A DNA stretch of 64,000 nt from Parambassis ranga (GCF_900634625.1 NC_041023.1:25163375-25227374); one strand, 5' to 3'. Shown: positions 11,809 through 24,587, counted from the stretch's first letter. A program made the numbers and translations. The notes: generated by a model from the letters alone, not told the origin.

Positions 11809-13885
11809 AACATGTCCCTCTCTTTCACTTAGCAAATGCAGCAGCATCTAGTGGCCACCTGAGGAACTGCAGGTAAACAAACTACAATCCAAGAGATCAT
11901 GTCTTCCTGATCCATCAGAGCAGCTGACAGCAGCTAGGTTCTTTGTGCCTGCACAGCTTTTCAAAATAAAATAGATCAATATACTTCATTCTGGAAGTAT
12001 GTCAGGTTAGTACTGATACTTCAGTGTGCAGAATGCTAACTTCTGGATGGACTCTTCATGCTGATGTAACGGTCTCAGAGTCCCGTCTCTGCGTTGTGAA
12101 TTATCGTCTCTGCGTTGTGTATTTTTATAGTAAGACAAATCCACTTTTGTTTTGGCTCAGCTCGCCGTTTATTGAGCGCGTCCACACAGACAGTATGGAG
12201 GGGGGCGGGACACCACCTGGAAGCAGGAGCACAACCTCTCACACACAATGGCCTGAGCTCCGCATCGAACACACACACTATAATACAAAGCATGAAATTA
12301 GCGAACGTAGCATTTAAGCTAGCGATTCCCCCACAATGCAGTGCACTTAAAACACATTAGCAGAAATAATACTGCACACTCTAGGCAGTGGTGCTTTTGA
12401 AAACATTAAGTTACCACATGTGGGTATTTACCATTTACAATGCATAAAAGAACATAAATATCTCAGTGCTAGCAGAGCTCATGACCACACAACTTACCAC
12501 GCAGACAGCATGGAGGATACTGGCGACAGCACTAGGGCGTACCCAGGTAAGTCCACAGGGACTCCATAGGTGGCGCCAGTTCCCACTGTCCATGGGTGAA
12601 CATGACAACTGTGACATGCATACCTAATATTACATTGGCGTGGAAGTGGAACCATTATTAAGGGACATTATTACCCTGTTACACTGAGGAAGACTATGAG
12701 CTGTGCTCACAAACACATGTTCTGTTCAGCACTGGTGACTGTTTTACACTATCACAGTGATATGAAACTCAGTGTGTGTGTGTGTGTGTGTGGTTGCTAG
12801 TTACCTACTCACAGCTTCCTTTGCAACAGGAAACAACACATAACTTCATGGAAATGCCACAGTGAGTTTCAGTCTGACATGCTAATGAGCTCAGTGTGTG
12901 TGTGTGTGTGCTCGCCTCAGTAGTCAGCATTTTGCTCAGAAACTGTCGAACCTAAAAAAAAGCCTGAATCATTTTGTTGCACAGACAGAAAGAGGTTTCA
13001 GATGAACTCGGTTCAGACGCTCCGTCTCTACAACCAGACTACACTGAGGCTGAGCTCCACCTCTGAACGGTTCACATCTGTGAGCTGACAATATGAGTGA
13101 CTAGCTGTTAGCATGGCGTTAGCATCTGTTTCCATTATTGTAAGTTAGCTTTAATTCTGACTTTGATGCTATTGAGATTAAGATTAATCAATCCTGTCAA
13201 GAAATGAGGATGTAGGACCAGCAGCATACATCAGAAAACTCAGAGATCAATAAAGATCAATACATACAGTACATACAGGGGGAACTCTTACACACACAGA
13301 GCAGCAGACATACGAGCATAAAGAGTCTGCTCTGAAGCTGCTTCTCAGTCATCTGTCACTTTCTGCCCGAGCTCCAGAAATAAGAAATAAAGTGTTAGCC
13401 AGCAAGCTAACTCAAAGCTACCGGTCAGTTAGCAAGACTTAACTCTTAAAGAAGAGCACACCAAACATGGCCGCCAGTCAATAATCAGACTCACAGTCTG
13501 CTGCGTTAGCTTTAGTTAGCATGAGAATATTTAGAATGCATGAAGTCAACACACAGAGCCTGTCTTCACTTTATCTGCTCATCTGTGTTCAGTGGTTAGA
13601 TACTGATCAGTGTGTGTGTGTGTGTGAGACAGATGTTTCCCCTGATATGCACAATAAAACACACAGTTCAGTTTTAGTTGTTGTTATTGTGTGTTTGACT
13701 GGTTTTACATTCAGACGTCTGATGTGGTAATTGTTTGCAAAATCTCACTTGCACTGGCTTCTGCAACATGTTGACTCACTCTGAAACCCCACCCACACAC
13801 ACACTGACAGGCCGACCACAGAAAGAGGTGGGGGGCCACAGGCTGACTCCAGCCTTTATCTCGATGCTGTATTTCCATCTCAGTC

Positions 13886-14261
13886 CTGCTGAAGGGCCCT
13901 TTAGCGCTGCAGCAGTCCGCCTACATCCAGGCTGCAGCAGCAGCATGACGAGCAGCCTGACAGACAGCAAGTGCGTTTATCTGCACATCTGAGCCTGTCA
14001 CAGACCACACTGTAAGAACACAGAGCAACAGAGGAACAGCAGCTGTCCTCCACACAGTGAGCTTTAACCTCCACCCAAAGCCCACCAGTGACATGGCTGA
14101 ACCTGCAGCTGGTGCTGCTGCTGATGGGTATCGATTACTGATACTCATATTTCCTCAACCACCTCTGACACAACAAAGAGTTAACAACTGTTAACACACA
14201 GAGGCCCAGGATGGAGCCTTGTTGACCTCTGACTGTGATCCTCTGAATCAAAGAGCTACCT
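13886..14261. repeat. Dispersed duplication, copy 2
   Basis: Same ordered blocks as 11636-11808, interrupted by inserted sequence between the CATCCAGGCTGCAGCAGC block and the CCTGCAGCTGGTGCTGCTGC block. The copy ends directly before a CA microsatellite at 14272. Confidence 0.7.
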
Positions 14262-14961
14262 CTCTCACACGCACGCACACACACACACACACACACGTCT
14301 AGCTGCTGTGGGAACGCTCTGATTCTTAGAAGTTGCAGCCTCACAAACACAAACACACAGACAGCCATGGTGCATTGTGGGTAAGGGCTGCAGTTACTGT
14401 AAAAGAAGTCCACCTGCCATTTACCAGAAGTGATGTCCCAGGAAGTGACATCACACCTGTGGGTTGGAGGGCGGGGGTCTGGTGCAGCTGCAGAAATACC
14501 CGACCCGCCTGTCAGAGCTGCGAGCTGCTGGAGAGCAGCAGGTCTGAGCAGCAGCAGCAGCAGAGGGGGTCTGAGCAGGTCAGAGGTCAGATCCTGCATG
14601 TACACACTGTCAGCAGCAGAGGAGGTCTGAACATGTCCGACCTGCATGTACACAGAGCTCACACACTGTCAGCAGCAGAAGGCGTCAGCAGTGAGGCATG
14701 AACTCATGGTTTCCACTGTGACCTCATGAATGATGACTCAGATAAAGTTGGTGTGAAAGCTCCACCAACCAAACATTTACATGTTTCCATTTCAAAAATA
14801 ACACACATTACAAATGGACAAAAAATCCACTCAATATGCAGACGACACCCCACTCTACAAATCAGCTGATTTTAACTCGGTTCAGGATTTTTATGTTTGT
14901 TTGGATTCAGACTTTTGCACATTTTAACGTCCTTCAGGGACTACAGATAGGCCTGGACTCT

Positions 14962-15054
14962 GTCCAATCACCAGTGAGCCCTCACTGTGATCGTCCAATC
15001 ATCAGTCAGCCCTCACTGTGATCGTCCAATCACCAGTCAGCCCTCACTGTCATC
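14962..15054. repeat. 31-bp tandem repeat, three units
   Basis: Three head-to-tail 31-base units start at 14962, 14993 and 15024, each opening GTCCAATCA/T and containing AGCCCTCACTGT. They differ at a few positions. The array lies about 60 bases beyond the ifng polyadenylation signal. Confidence 0.9.
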
Positions 15055-15115
15055 ACAAACTGTAAAACTGTGATTGTTTAAAACAAAAGGAGCTCAAACC
15101 AAGTGAAGTGTATCA

Positions 15116-15519
15116 TTTATTTTGTTGCTTTTTCTGCATGTGCCACAATAAATAAACAGACACAATAATATATTATTAAATTAACACTTTAAATATCAAA
15201 TAAATATGAAAGATTTCAGTAAAAATATTTCCTGAATGGTTCAGTACTGTAAACATCATCACTTCTCTCAGAGGGTCATCCTAGCGGCCTTGTTTAAAAC
15301 CTGACTGTAACTTTAAAATCAACCTGATTGATCCATGTTATAAATTAATACGTGCTTTTGTTATGTAGTATTTCCAGATTATTGATCTGCTGCACACGAT
15401 CCTGGCTGCTGGTCAATAAGTAGAAAACTGAGCTATGAAACAGTTCTCACAGTGGTGGAATGATCTCAAACGTCCTCCATCTTTGTCACACCGCCGGCGC
15501 CCCACACTCTCTCCCTGCT
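15116..15519 (-). promoter_or_regulatory. ifng 3' UTR with AU-rich elements and polyadenylation signal
   Basis: On the minus strand downstream of the ifng stop codon there are several ATTTA pentamers and a TTATTTATT nonamer (plus-strand AATAAATAA near 15147), with further copies near 15180-15205. AATAAA follows at 15116-15121. AU-rich elements of this kind drive rapid decay of interferon-gamma mRNA in mammals. Confidence 0.75.
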
Positions 15520-17170
15520 TCAGACCCTGGGGCGGGTTTTGGGCCGTGTGTGCCGCCGTCGCCTCCTCTGATTCCTGAAGCTCTCAGACAGCGAGCTCGC
15601 CTCCTCGTACAGCCATGGCAGCTCCCACAATGCTTTGCTCTGGACTATGAGGTTATCCCTCTAAAGGTGATGAGAAATATTGTTAGTGTGATGGTAGCAG
15701 CACGGTGTGTGAAGGCCTGAGTGTGCCTGTGTGTGTTACCTTGATCTCCTGGAGGTCCTGTAACCTCTGCAGCAGCCTCTCCTGCTCCTGAAAGCCGCTG
15801 GTCTTCAGTTTCCTCACCCGCCCCAGGATGTAGGTCAGCTTTGTCCTGACATCACCACTGGGATCCGTCCCCGCGGAGCTCAGCCTGGCCCCGGAGGCGG
15901 GGGAGGCGGCCTGACCTCTGCTCTGTGCCATCTCTGTCTGGGGGCTCGGAGTGGGCAGCTGCTCCAACATCTGTCCAATCAGCTTCTCATAGGTGTCCAG
16001 AACGCCACCAAGGAACAGCATCTTAGTCTGAGGAAGAGACACAGAGAAGAGTCACATGTTTGAACCAAAACCAAAGTCAGAACTACAGAACTCCAGTTTA
16101 TAATCCAGCTGCAGACCAAGGCAGAGCTGATGGAGCAAACACAGGGTGGAGCAGAGCTTTAACCCACCGTCACATGGAGCTCAGTTCAGACACATTATAT
16201 CTGCTTTCATGTAGGATTTCTAAGGTTTTTGGAGGGTGCAGAGCTCAGATGAATCAGACTGGAACAAATGTAAAAATAAAGGTGACACCTGTAAGGGAAA
16301 GACTAGAGGGGAACCCCGGAGGGCCCTTCATGCTCAGTATGACTCTCAGTCTCACACCTTCCTCCTGAGGCCCACCAGGGATGCTAAAAATTAATCTGGA
16401 CTGCTGAAGACTTCGTGGAGGCTTGAACCACACACTGATCGCACACTGATCACACACACACAACTCAGCCGCCACTGGAGCAGATTTTACATCCTCCTTG
16501 GTGAAGAGTGAAAGTTTCACCTGCAGTCTGAGAGCATCAGAAACATCTGCATGCTGCAGAGCCAGCAGGAAAACAACCACAAACACCACAACACAACATC
16601 CAGCCCGATGAGCACTCGCCTGAAGCCTGATGGAGCTGCTGACTCAGGCGGCTCAGCCAGAGACAGGAGGCCACGTTAGCAGCGTTAGCCTAGCTCAGAC
16701 CTACAACATCTGGTTAGCTAAGGTGAGGATGGAGCAGCTGGCAGGTCCTGCAGCATGTTAGCATCAGCACTAGCAGTGTTATCTGTGGAACCTAAAGGAT
16801 GAAGCATGCTTCTGACTGGATTTAACCCTGTCTGTTCAAGACCAAACAAGCCAGATGTTTACCTCCAGTCGGCCGCTGAGCAGCTCCCTGGAGAAGACGG
16901 GCCTCCCGTTGAACCTGTCTCGAGGTGAAATCTTCTGCAAAACATAAACCAACCATCAAAACTTTATTTACATTCAGGCACACGATTAAAGCAAATTTAA
17001 AATGTGTTGCCTTCAAGGGCAATTTGACATCTGAGAGGTGGCTACTGTAAAACACTGGACAAGCCGACACTAGAATAACCTTTATGTTCTAACCCTATAA
17101 AAGCTGTCCTCACTGCTGCATTCAAGGCCTGTCAGCCATCAGAGTTTTTATACAACTGAGGTTCTTTGAC

Positions 17171-17203
<33 letters not shown>

Positions 17204-17385
17204 TGTTGTCTGTTTCCTCTTTACAACACACTCACACACACAAACACAGTCAGCTCTGTACTCACATAGTGCTGCAGCAGGGTCTGGATAGTCCTGTTCA
17301 TGTCTTGAGGGATGTAGGATCCTCTGACCTCGTACAGAAACACACACAGGCACAGACAGACCAGCGCCCTCGCCATGGCAACCAT
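15520..17385 (-). CDS. ifng: Interferon gamma
   Basis: Four exons on the minus strand, the canonical IFNG structure: 17266-17385, 16863-16934, 15740-16027, 15520-15660; all junctions are GT-AG and phase 0, giving 206 residues. It encodes the secreted type II interferon that signals through IFNGR1/IFNGR2 and JAK-STAT1 to activate macrophages. The first ~22 residues form a signal peptide (ALVCLCLCVFLYEVRG) followed by SYIPQDMNRTIQTLLQHY. Exon 3 contains the family helix GGVLDTYEKLIGQML. Exon 4 carries the IFN-gamma signature region VQSKALWELPWLYEEAS and a basic tail RNQRRRRRHTRPK, the C-terminal nuclear-localisation/receptor-binding cluster that distinguishes true ifng from the ifng-related gene. 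NRT gives one N-glycosylation site in exon 1. An in-frame ATG eight codons upstream (17409) would put extra residues before the signal peptide, so 17385 was chosen. Confidence 0.96.
17171..17199. repeat. (CA)n microsatellite in ifng intron 1
   Basis: About 14 CA units about 65 bases inside intron 1 of ifng from its donor. Human IFNG also carries a CA microsatellite in intron 1, associated with expression differences; the similarity in position is noted, not evidence of homology. Confidence 0.9.
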
Positions 17386-17540
17386 CGTTTGATAAATACA
17401 GCCGTGCACTGGTCCGGTTGTCGGTTCGATTCCCTGAGGCCTGCCTGAGCTTGGTTTGGTTCAAAGTTTTGGGTTCCTGTTGGAGCCGAGGCGGCTGACA
17501 GCTGAGTGTCTGTCAAACTGTTCGACTCGTCTCCAAAGCT

Positions 17541-17550
17541 TTAATTTATA
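17541..17550 (-). promoter_or_regulatory. TATA box of ifng
   Basis: The minus strand reads TATAAATTAA about 155 bases upstream of the ifng ATG. No other good TATA element lies between it and the start codon, so transcription probably begins near 17510-17520. Confidence 0.7.
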
Positions 17551-18429
17551 ACTCCAGAGAGAGGGGGGGAAGAGAGAGAGCGAGCGTGTGTGATGCAGCG
17601 ATGATCTAGGTGTGAAAATGTGGTTGTGTAGTTTCCTTTAAATCACCAAACTTCATAGAAGTGGGTGAGGGGTCTCCCACTCGTGCAGCTATCAGCGCTC
17701 TGCACAGTTTCACAGCACACAGCTGTTCAATCAGGACCAGTGGCTGCACCGGCCATACTGGGGGTGGGGGGGGGGGGGGTCACAGGTTTCTGCTGGAGGC
17801 CTAAATTTGAACGCAGCAGCCCGGTGAGGTTGGAGCAGAAGGACTGGAAAGTGCTGCACCTGATGCGGTGCCGCTGCAGGCGGAAACCCTACGACCCAGC
17901 AGAACCATGATGGAGCGGGGCGTGTGTTCCACCCGGGTTCACTGAGGACCCAGTGGACCAGCTCACAGCCGCTGCTCGGTTCACAACCAGGATCCAGAAC
18001 ACCAAGTTTAAAAGTTTGAGCCTTAAAATAAAGGAACTTTAAGCTGTTGTGACTCACTGCTGTTCTCTATGAATGACTCTGACTTCAGCTGGAGGCAGGA
18101 GGACCAGGGGCAGATTTGTTTCTGTAAATTCAGTTTTAAAAGTGAGAAAAGGTTGAGACTGTTACATGTTCTGTGCTACAGTGTTGTTCCAGGTTTTTGC
18201 TTGGCAAAGGTGCAAATATAAACACACAGACAGAAACATTCAAGGCTCCAAACCCATGACCCTCTTTAAGGTAAAACTTTAAGGTAAAACATTCAGGCCA
18301 GTGAATTTACCCCTGATGGTTGTTTGACACATTTTCCACGTACATGTCGTCATTGTGGAGCTTGATCTGAAATGACAGACGTCTATAAAAGCACCAGTTG
18401 CTCAAGGCTTTCACTCCCCTCACTGGAAC
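17551..18429. other. ifng 5' flank and intergenic DNA
   Basis: No gene seen. It contains a G-rich homopolymer stretch at about 17758-17779 and otherwise unique-looking sequence up to the LINE fragment. Promoter elements beyond the TATA box cannot be assigned with confidence. Confidence 0.45.
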
Positions 18430-19597
18430 ACATTGTTGCCCAGCTAAAGCCACCACCTGCCTCTCAGATTGCATCCCTTCTTGGTTTTTAAAAGATGTAC
18501 TTCACACGGTTGGTCCCAGTATCCTAGCCATCTAGACGGTTGTCTATCCTCTGGCATTTTTCTATCTTCCTTCAAACATGCCATCGTCTGCCTGCTCTTA
18601 AAGAAGCCTACACTCGATCCCGCTGTTCTGTATACTAACTACAGAGTAACTACAGACCGATGTCTAAGCTAAATTCTAGAAAAAGTTGTAGCTTCTCAGG
18701 TTCTTTTATGAACAATAACTACATTTTTGAGAAATTCGAAGTCATTTGAAGTCTCAAATGATCTTCTGTTGGCAGCTGACCCTGGTCTGCACTCAGTTTT
18801 AATCCTCCTAGACCTCAGCCCCGCATTCGACACTGTGGATCACAATGTTTTAATCAGCCGTTTGAAGTACACTGTTGGAATCAGTGAAGTGGTACTGAAA
18901 TGGTTCACCTCATACCTGCCTAACAGGTCCTTTTCTGTGAGACTGGGCCCTCCTGTCCTGTGGTGTGCCCCAGGGGTCCATACTGGGTCCTCTTCTTTTC
19001 ACTATCTACATGCTACCTCTCAGTGATATCCTGCGCAGACACAATATTAACTTCCACTGTTATGCCGACGACATTCAACTCTATATACCACTCACACCTG
19101 GTAGTGCTGATGTCTCATATATCTTGTCCTGTTTACCAGAAATAAGAACTGGATGTCCAGCGATTTCTTAAAGCTAAATGATGCTAAATCAGAAATTATC
19201 ATCATTACACCTTCCACCCCCAACTCCAGTTATGCTGCCCACCTCTCTACCTGTCTTGGCACCTGGTCTAACAATGTATGCACTTTAAATCTCTTCTTAA
19301 AACTCACTTTTATCGCTTAGCCTTTCCTTACTTACTACTGATCATACCTGTTTTTATTGATCTATTTTTTTACTGATTTGTATTGTTTTATGCTTTTACC
19401 CAGGTTTTAACCTACTGACCTGCTTTTATTCTACTTTACAAATCATAACTTGTCTATGTTTTTATTGATTTACCCTATCAAGTCCTTTTTTATTTGATGA
19501 ATTTCATTGGATTTTATTTTAACCACTCACTGTTATTTTTGTAAAGCACTTTGAAACTGTGTGTTTAGAAAGGTGATATATAAATAAAGTTATTATA
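18430..19597 (+). mobile_element. L2-type LINE, 5'-truncated and decayed
   Basis: Several frames on the plus strand carry reverse transcriptase pieces: LILLDLSPAFDTVDHNVL (18799-18852), VPQGSILGPLLFTIYMLPLS from about 18962, and the catalytic YADD box in HCYADDIQLYIPL near 19060. After a gap the C-terminal motif LKTHFYRLAF appears near 19300. The element ends with the hairpin-like 3' tail found in fish L2 elements, CTTTGAAACTGTG...TATATAAATAAAG (19551-19590). Stops and frame changes mean it is inactive. It inserted between ifng and the ifng-related gene. Confidence 0.88.
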
Positions 19598-20329
19598 GTG
19601 TGTGGTCAGAGCGTCACTGTGGAGTTTCATAGAAATTCAGACCAGCAGACATCATGGCTGCCCATTCGCACCTCCACCTCCCTAATTAAAAATGATCTGG
19701 GCCTGATATAGCACCAGCCTAATTCTGGTCTGTGTGCGGTAAGAGCTGCAGCAGAGACCAGCAGGCAGGCCAGGACAGGAAGTGATGCGTCGCAGCTCCG
19801 ACTGGGTGTGAAGCGTTTCTTAGTTCAGTTTAAAGGAAGCACACATCTATTTAACCCCCCCACACACACATACACACATACACACAGCAGCAAGATTATC
19901 TGAAATCAAACTCAAATTTATTCCTGAGAAAGAGAAACACTAAAAATATTAAAGCAGCTCACAGGAGGGAAAAACCTGCTGCAGGCTGCATCACAGGAAA
20001 CCAAGTCAACAAGGTGCAAAGAGAGGAGGGCCGAGCTTCACAGAAAGCCTCTTACTGTAAGTCAGGGGATGCGGTGCTGGGCGGGACAGGGACGTGGAAA
20101 ACCCTGCAGAAAACTGTGCTGCAAGACACAGCTACGTTAGCATAGCCGCCCACTTATTGCTCCATTAGCAGTGGAGCTAATGGTCCAGCTAGGTGAACAA
20201 GCGAGCAAGCTCACATGGATACAGCAATGCATTGTGGGTTTTCGTAGCTAGGGTAGCAGGTGTTTTTTGTTTGTTTGTTTGTTTGTTTATTTGTTTGTGA
20301 GGCTTTTGATATGTCATGACAACAAAATA
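19598..20329. other. Intergenic DNA between two transposon remnants
   Basis: No gene seen. It contains a CA-rich patch (19861-19886), a TTAGC-rich patch (20136-20190) and a (GTTT)n run at about 20267-20296 directly before the Tc1 remnant. Confidence 0.45.
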
Positions 20330-21500
20330 CACTGCTCAAAACGTAAAGGGAACACTTCAACAACACAATGTAACAACATGTCTTGATTCTTGATTCTTGA
20401 TTCTTGAAGTCAGTCACTCTTCTGTGAAATCAACCTGTCCAGTTAGGATCAACACTGACTGTGGATCATTTTCAGCTGCTGTTGTGCAAATGGAACAGAC
20501 AACAGGTGGAAACGAGAGGCAGTTATCAAGACAATCCCTATAAAGGAGAGGTGCAGGTGCTGACTACAGACCATTTCTCTGTTCTCATCCTTTCTGCCCG
20601 ATGTTTGATCACTTTTGCATTTTGTCAGTGCTCTCACCCCTAGAGGTAGCATGAGGTGCTATCTACAACCCACACAAGTTGCTCAGGTAGTGCAGCTCAT
20701 CCAGGATGGCACATCAATGTGAGCTGTGGCAAGAAGGTTTGCTGTGTCTGTCAGCACAGTGTCCAGAGCATGGAGGAGATACCAGGAGACAGGCCAGTAC
20801 ACCAGGAGAAGTGGAGGGGGCTGTAGGAGGGCAACAACCCAGCAGCAGGACCGCTAGCTTCTCCTTTGTGCAAGGAGGAACAGGAGGAACACTGCCAGAG
20901 CCCTGCAACATGACCTCCAGCAGGACACTTATATGCATGTTTCTGCTCAGACTGTCAGAAACCCTAACCCATAAGGGTGGTATGAGGGCCTGATGTCCAC
21001 AAGTGGGGCTTGTTCTTATAGCACAACACCGTGCAGGGTGATTGGCATTTACCAGAGAACACCAAGATTGGCAGATTCACCATTGGCACCCTGTGCTCTT
21101 CACTGATGTAAGCAGGTTCACACTGAGAACATGTGACGTGACAGAGTCTGGAGAAGCCATGGAGGATGTTGTGCTCCCTGTAACACCCTGATCCCACAGT
21201 AGAGAATCCACCGCCTTATCAGGAGCATGGCCAGGCATTATAGGGAGGTCATACAGGCACATGGAGGCCACACACACTACTGAGCCTCATTCTGACTTGT
21301 CTTGAGGAATTTCCAGCCTGTGATTCTCCACTTTCATTTTGAGTATGGTTCCAAATCCAGACCTCCATGGGTTAATAACTTTGATTTACATTGATCCTTA
21401 TTATGTTATTTTGTCCTCAATGTATTCCACTATGTAATGAATGAAGATTTTTAACTGAAATATTTTATTCAATGAGATCTAGGAGGTGTTATTTTAGTGT
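20330..21500 (+). mobile_element. Tc1/mariner-like element with internal deletion
   Basis: Begins after a TA with CACTGCTCAAAACGTAAAGG, the end of a common fish Tc1/mariner family. Plus-strand translation gives transposase DNA-binding fragments such as VAQVVQLIQDGTS and SVSTVSRAWRRYQETGQYT (20680-20800), interrupted by frameshifts. Near 21180 the sequence jumps from the middle of the transposase to its last few codons (LIRSMARHYREVIQAHGG-like, near 21215-21260), so the catalytic core is missing. The right inverted repeat is barely recognisable. This is a dead copy. Confidence 0.8.
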
Positions 21501-21719
21501 TGCAGCTAACACCACATGTACTGCTGGCTCAGTGTGACAGCTGAGCTCAGCAGAGAGGACGTGAAGACAAACAGGAAGTCAGAGCTCACAGGTAGGTTTG
21601 ACACTCAGGTGTGGGCATCCCCCCCAGCAAATGGGGTTTCAGAGCAGGAAGTGTTTTGAGGAAGTCGCACTGTTTCTGCTTAAATTCACTCTTTAAATTT
21701 TTTTTTCATGTGATTTCCA

Positions 21720-22250
21720 GACACTGAGGCCAGAGGCTGCTGGAGGGTTTAGACCCGGTCTGACTGGAATGGACTGCCAGACTGAAGAGAGAACACCTCC
21801 AAACCAGACTGAAGTCTGCTAGAGACCACCTGGAGACAGAGCACACAGACTGGAAGTCATTTGGTCAGATGAAGCCAAACTAGAGCTCTGTGCTCACAAA
21901 GATGTTGTCTTCATGTGGAAACAGAAAGGAGAGGCTAGAACCCAAAGAACACGATTCATACAGTCAAACACGGTGTGCTGTGAGAAGGATTCAGTCAGTC
22001 TGGAACTGTGGATCCTGTCAGGGTGGAAGAATCATGAAACAAGAAGACTGTCTGAATATCTGACAGAAACCCTGAAGCAGTCTGCAGTCAGACTGGGTCT
22101 GGGTCCTGGTTTTCGCTCTGACATGACAACAGATGAAGCAAACATCTCTACTAGTGAAGAACTACCTCCAGGAGAGCAAAGGGTTACTGACTGACCTGCA
22201 CAAAGACCTGACTGAAATCTGACTGAAGATCTGAGGAGTGGACTAAAGAC
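21720..22250 (+). mobile_element. Second, older Tc1-like transposase remnant
   Basis: Fragments in different plus-strand frames match Tc1 transposases: LEVIWSDEAKLEL (first catalytic Asp region, about 21853-21890), PKNTIHTVKHG (about 21940), LKQSAVRLGLGPGF (about 22070) and TSLLVKNYLQESKG (about 22145). No inverted repeats were found and many stops intervene. It appears unrelated in sequence to the neighbouring element at 20330. Confidence 0.7.
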
Positions 22251-22319
22251 CAGGGTCCGTGCAGGAGACCATCAGAGAGTCTGCTGCTAAAACTACACAC
22301 ACACTACAGACTGCTAGCA

Positions 22320-22737
22320 TCAAACTACAACTTTAAAAACAACACTTTAAAAACAACCAAGTTGACCAAAGTGCTACAATCATCTAAAAGTGGAATAGAA
22401 CAAACTAAAAAACTATAATTGAAAGAATATATTAAAACAAATTTAAAATATGTTAAAATCATTAAATAAATGAATAAAGTAGAATAAAATAAAATCAGGT
22501 CAAATGTCAACATCTCAAGTGGTGCCAAACGCCAATGTGAACAAGTGCGTTTTTAGGAAGAGAACAGGCCCAGAGGAGGCCTGTCTAACGTGCAGAGGCA
22601 GGTCGTTCCAAAGTTTGGCACCACCACTGCAAAGGCCCGGTCCCCTCTGAGCTTCCGATTTGTTTTAGGTACACTCAGTAGCAGTTTGTCAGCTGACCTA
22701 AGAGCCCGATGAGGTGTATAACTGACTGTTAGCATCA
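22320..22737 (-). mobile_element. C-terminal end of an L2-like LINE
   Basis: Minus-strand translation reads PHRALRSADKLLLSVPKT and LRGDRAFAVVVPNFGTT, the conserved C-terminal region after the reverse transcriptase of fish non-LTR elements, followed by a stop and then an AT-rich 3' tail down to about 22320. It is opposite in orientation to the L2 fragment at 18430. Confidence 0.75.
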
Positions 22738-24381
22738 GAGAAGCTCATTACTCTGATGTTTGTAGGTCTTAGGTTTTGTGTCTGTGTCCAAGGCAGAGCT
22801 GGTGCTGGTGATGTGTGGCTTAACCTGACTGAAGTGGATTTTATTTGGGTTTCTAATTATCTGTGTATTCATGTCAAGTTTGTGTAACGCTGCATGTGTC
22901 CTCAGACAGAAAACAGCCAATTGAGGCCAATGGCATTTGAAGAACACACATTTAACACAGTCCACACACACACGTTCCAGCAGTGTCCACGTCCAGCAGC
23001 ACAAACACACTCCTTCTACTCCTCGTGTGTGTCCATAGTGAGCTGCTCCATGTGTGTGACACTCAGCTGTCTCTCATCCACCTGATTACATTCACCTGGT
23101 GAGCTTGAGCTGTCTGTCTGTCTGCTGCGTCATCATCAGGCTGATTAAAAACATCCCTGTTATTATTATTATTATCAGAAACATCCATGTTCTCAGGTAA
23201 AATGATTTTTGCATCTTTCTGTCTTTTCAACCCCGCTCCTTCTTTCTAATCTGTCTGATGGACCCGGCTGACCTCCTCACTGACTCAGACCACCTCAGCA
23301 GACATCACACCCAGGCCAGGCTGACCACTCCACATGTGCTCCTGGTGCACAGACTTGCAGTGTGGAAGGGGTTAAAGTTTAGGCGGGCAGTGACTCAGAA
23401 ACAGGAAGCTCTGTCCTCACATGTGATTCAGAGTTTCTAAACTTTGGAGGGAGCTGGACATTTTCCCCATCTGAGCAGCAGGCGCCCCCACCCACCTGTC
23501 AATCACAACCCAGAGCTGTCAATCAGCCGCTTTATTCCATTCGTTTATTAAGCTTTGACCTGATTGGTCCAGAGCTAAGCTGATCCATCCTGTGGCTCTC
23601 ATGACATCACAAGCTGGAGGGGAAATCCCTGCCTGTCATTGGTGCAGCGCTGGGGGAACACGGTGATGTCAGCGTGATGTCAGAGGAACCACAGCTTTCA
23701 TTCCACCCACTCCACTCCATTCTTACTCTCCACCACTGTACATGACCAGAAGTATGTGGACGGCTCTGTGTGTGTGTGTTTTATGTGCCGCCATGTGCTC
23801 ACTCTAAAGCAGAAGTCTGTCCACTTCCTGTTCATGTCAGCATGCTGCAGCAGGCTGCACGTCCTGCAGAGGGCGCTCTGATGACAGTCCTGCATCAGCA
23901 GCAGAGAGTGGAGCTGAAGTCTCATCATGTGTAGTCAGATGCAGTATTGATTATTGATCAGAGCTGAAATATAAACAGACTTATCTCCATAGATCACATC
24001 TCTGGTGGTTTCTATAAACCAGGTGTGACCAGCTGATCAAACCAGAAAGTCAGACCACATCATTCCACTCCTAACGTCTCTACCCTGGCTGCCTGTCAGA
24101 GAAATGATGCTGTGTATAAACCTTAGCTCATTCTGACACATGACTCCTCTCTGAGGACACCTGAGACATGCCTGCTGCTCTAACACTTATAAAGAGAGCA
24201 CGCCTGTTTCTGCTCAGATTCATTGATTTGTTCTTCATCATTATTACTCAGAAGCGGCCTCGTGGCTTCATGTGAAGCTCTGCAGTTATCTGGAAGTCTG
24301 GGTCACTGAGTGAACACATGCTTCTGTCATCTGACCACAAGAAAACAAAACTCAGCTTTTATGGTGCTGATTTCTGATTCA
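22738..24381. other. Intergenic DNA
   Basis: No gene or clear mobile element. It contains a short (TTA)n run at 23159-23175 and a CTCF-like site CCTGCAGAGGGCGCT at 23863-23877. Confidence 0.4.
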
Positions 24382-24587
24382 TTTATTAAGATGTAAACAA
24401 CTGTAAAATGACAACAAAATATAAGTTAAGATAAATTATGAATCATAAATAAAACACATTAAATTATCCTAGTAAATAAATAAAAGTCATGAAGTGGGTG
24501 GAGACCTGATGCAGCTTAACTTGGGTACAAATAAAAACAAAAATCATTCAAAGCACTTCTAATGATGATGATGCAGAGTGGGTGGAG
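24382..24587 (-). promoter_or_regulatory. ifng-related 3' UTR: AU-rich element and polyadenylation signal
   Basis: Minus-strand sequence after the stop contains TTTTATTTATTTAC (24470-24485) and TTTTATTTATGA (near 24440), overlapping ATTTA pentamers, then AATAAA at 24382-24387. This gives a short 3' UTR of about 200-220 bases. Confidence 0.75.

Larger units (their letters stand above)
8531..14961. other. Intergenic region between dyrk2 and ifng
   Basis: No gene recognised on either strand; the open frames are short, with simple-sequence composition and no family motifs. It contains a GAGG/GAT-rich patch (9373-9440), (GT)n runs at 9560-9587, 12773-12792 and 12896-12910, a (GAT)n run at 10376-10394, a (CA)n run at 14272-14297, the dispersed duplication described separately (11636-11808 and 13886-14261) and a CTCF-like site at 11525. 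In mammals the DNA between DYRK2 and IFNG holds long-range IFNG enhancers and a non-coding RNA; I cannot tell whether either exists here. Confidence 0.5.

Noticed and set aside
17400..17445. GGTTCGATTCC at 17424 resembles a tRNA B box
   Set aside because: No A box at suitable distance and no cloverleaf could be folded; it lies at the 5' end of ifng and is probably chance or an old SINE trace.
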